Source of the DNA: JAHBNG01 sp039028975
GTDB lineage: Bacteria > Chloroflexota > Anaerolineae > Caldilineales > Caldilineaceae
Reading direction: 5' to 3'
NCBI GenBank assembly: GCA_039028975.1
Contig: JBCCHB010000066.1
Span: 20,012-84,011, forward strand
DNA length: 64,000 nucleotides
Shown here: in pieces, positions 63,836 to 64,000 of the stretch
Numbering within the stretch: the stretch's first letter is position 1
Layout: the number at the start of each line of letters is the position of its first letter
The notes under the pieces: model-generated
Seen by the model: the letters and a program-made list of their open reading frames with translations, nothing else
The model's database searches: none
What the model was told of the DNA's origin: nothing
Program-made: the position numbers and the translations under genes

Positions 63836-64000
63836 CGATACCGCTGAAGATCAGCACTGCTAACCCACATTCCGCTAGGGAAAAACGCCTATTTTCGAAT
63901 TAAAATTGAGGCCATTTTGCGGCGAAATGCGCTCAAAAAGAACGTTTGTGCTGCACTTTCGGACTCAGTCAGCCGATTTTTTTTCATACAGCGCTGTGAA
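63836..64000. other. Right window edge, no gene seen
   Basis: About 165 bases with no start codon and ribosome site combination that I can support on the + strand. Nothing recognised. Confidence 0.3.

Overview
This window looks like part of a Chloroflexota chromosome, probably of the Anaerolineae/Caldilineales type. That is an inference from gene style only: sugar-binding lipoproteins with Ala/Glu/Ser-rich linkers, a DUF4058 protein, a Pro/Thr-rich anchored SH3b and beta-propeller protein, RpiR regulation beside an ABC sugar importer set, a menaquinone methyltransferase, and a giant SARP/NB-ARC/WD40 regulator. No rRNA, tRNA or CRISPR array was recognised.

Layout. (1) 1-10,000 is accessory, gene-poor sequence full of wreckage. 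It holds a nuclease cut by the window edge, a complete IS701-type element with a 6-bp target duplication, a 188-bp MITE sharing its ends, a trypsin-like protease, IS3 and IS630 remnants, a DUF4058 gene and an intact comM. Two decayed pieces of a second comM lie on either side of the intact one. (2) 10,100-34,600 is ordinary chromosome. It carries a sugar ABC importer (two permeases and a binding lipoprotein, no ATPase), a ferredoxin, a Crp/Fnr regulator with a thioredoxin-like gene, envelope proteins, an RpiR regulator, a polysaccharide deacetylase, menG, a second methyltransferase, a cysteine-desulfurase-like enzyme, beta-propeller lipoproteins, an alpha/beta hydrolase, a DUF362 protein and a DUF1385 membrane protein. 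Several families of palindromic intergenic repeats recur here. (3) 34,900-63,900 reads entirely on the + strand and is the most striking part.

The striking region starts with a SARP-NB-ARC-WD40 regulator that is split by a frameshift. Behind it come a terminator and four exact 11-bp direct repeats, the geometry SARP proteins are known to bind. Next is a run of oxidative genes: a Tat-exported multicopper oxidase, a tyrosinase-domain protein, a LodA-like quinoprotein oxidase with both cofactor residues, its LodB-like flavoprotein partner, and two large paralogues with a VioB/RebD-type ferritin-like domain plus a C-terminal beta-trefoil. A VTT-family membrane protein is translationally coupled to the second paralogue. 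A DJ-1/PfpI protein, an isochorismatase-like hydrolase, a PP-loop (possibly MurL-like) protein and an MFS exporter follow.

Taken together this resembles a pathway in which an amine or amino acid is oxidised, the imine or keto product is coupled by ferritin-like enzymes, and phenolic or indolic products are further oxidised by copper enzymes. The product cannot be told from the sequence. I know of no described cluster with this exact gene set, but I could not search for one.
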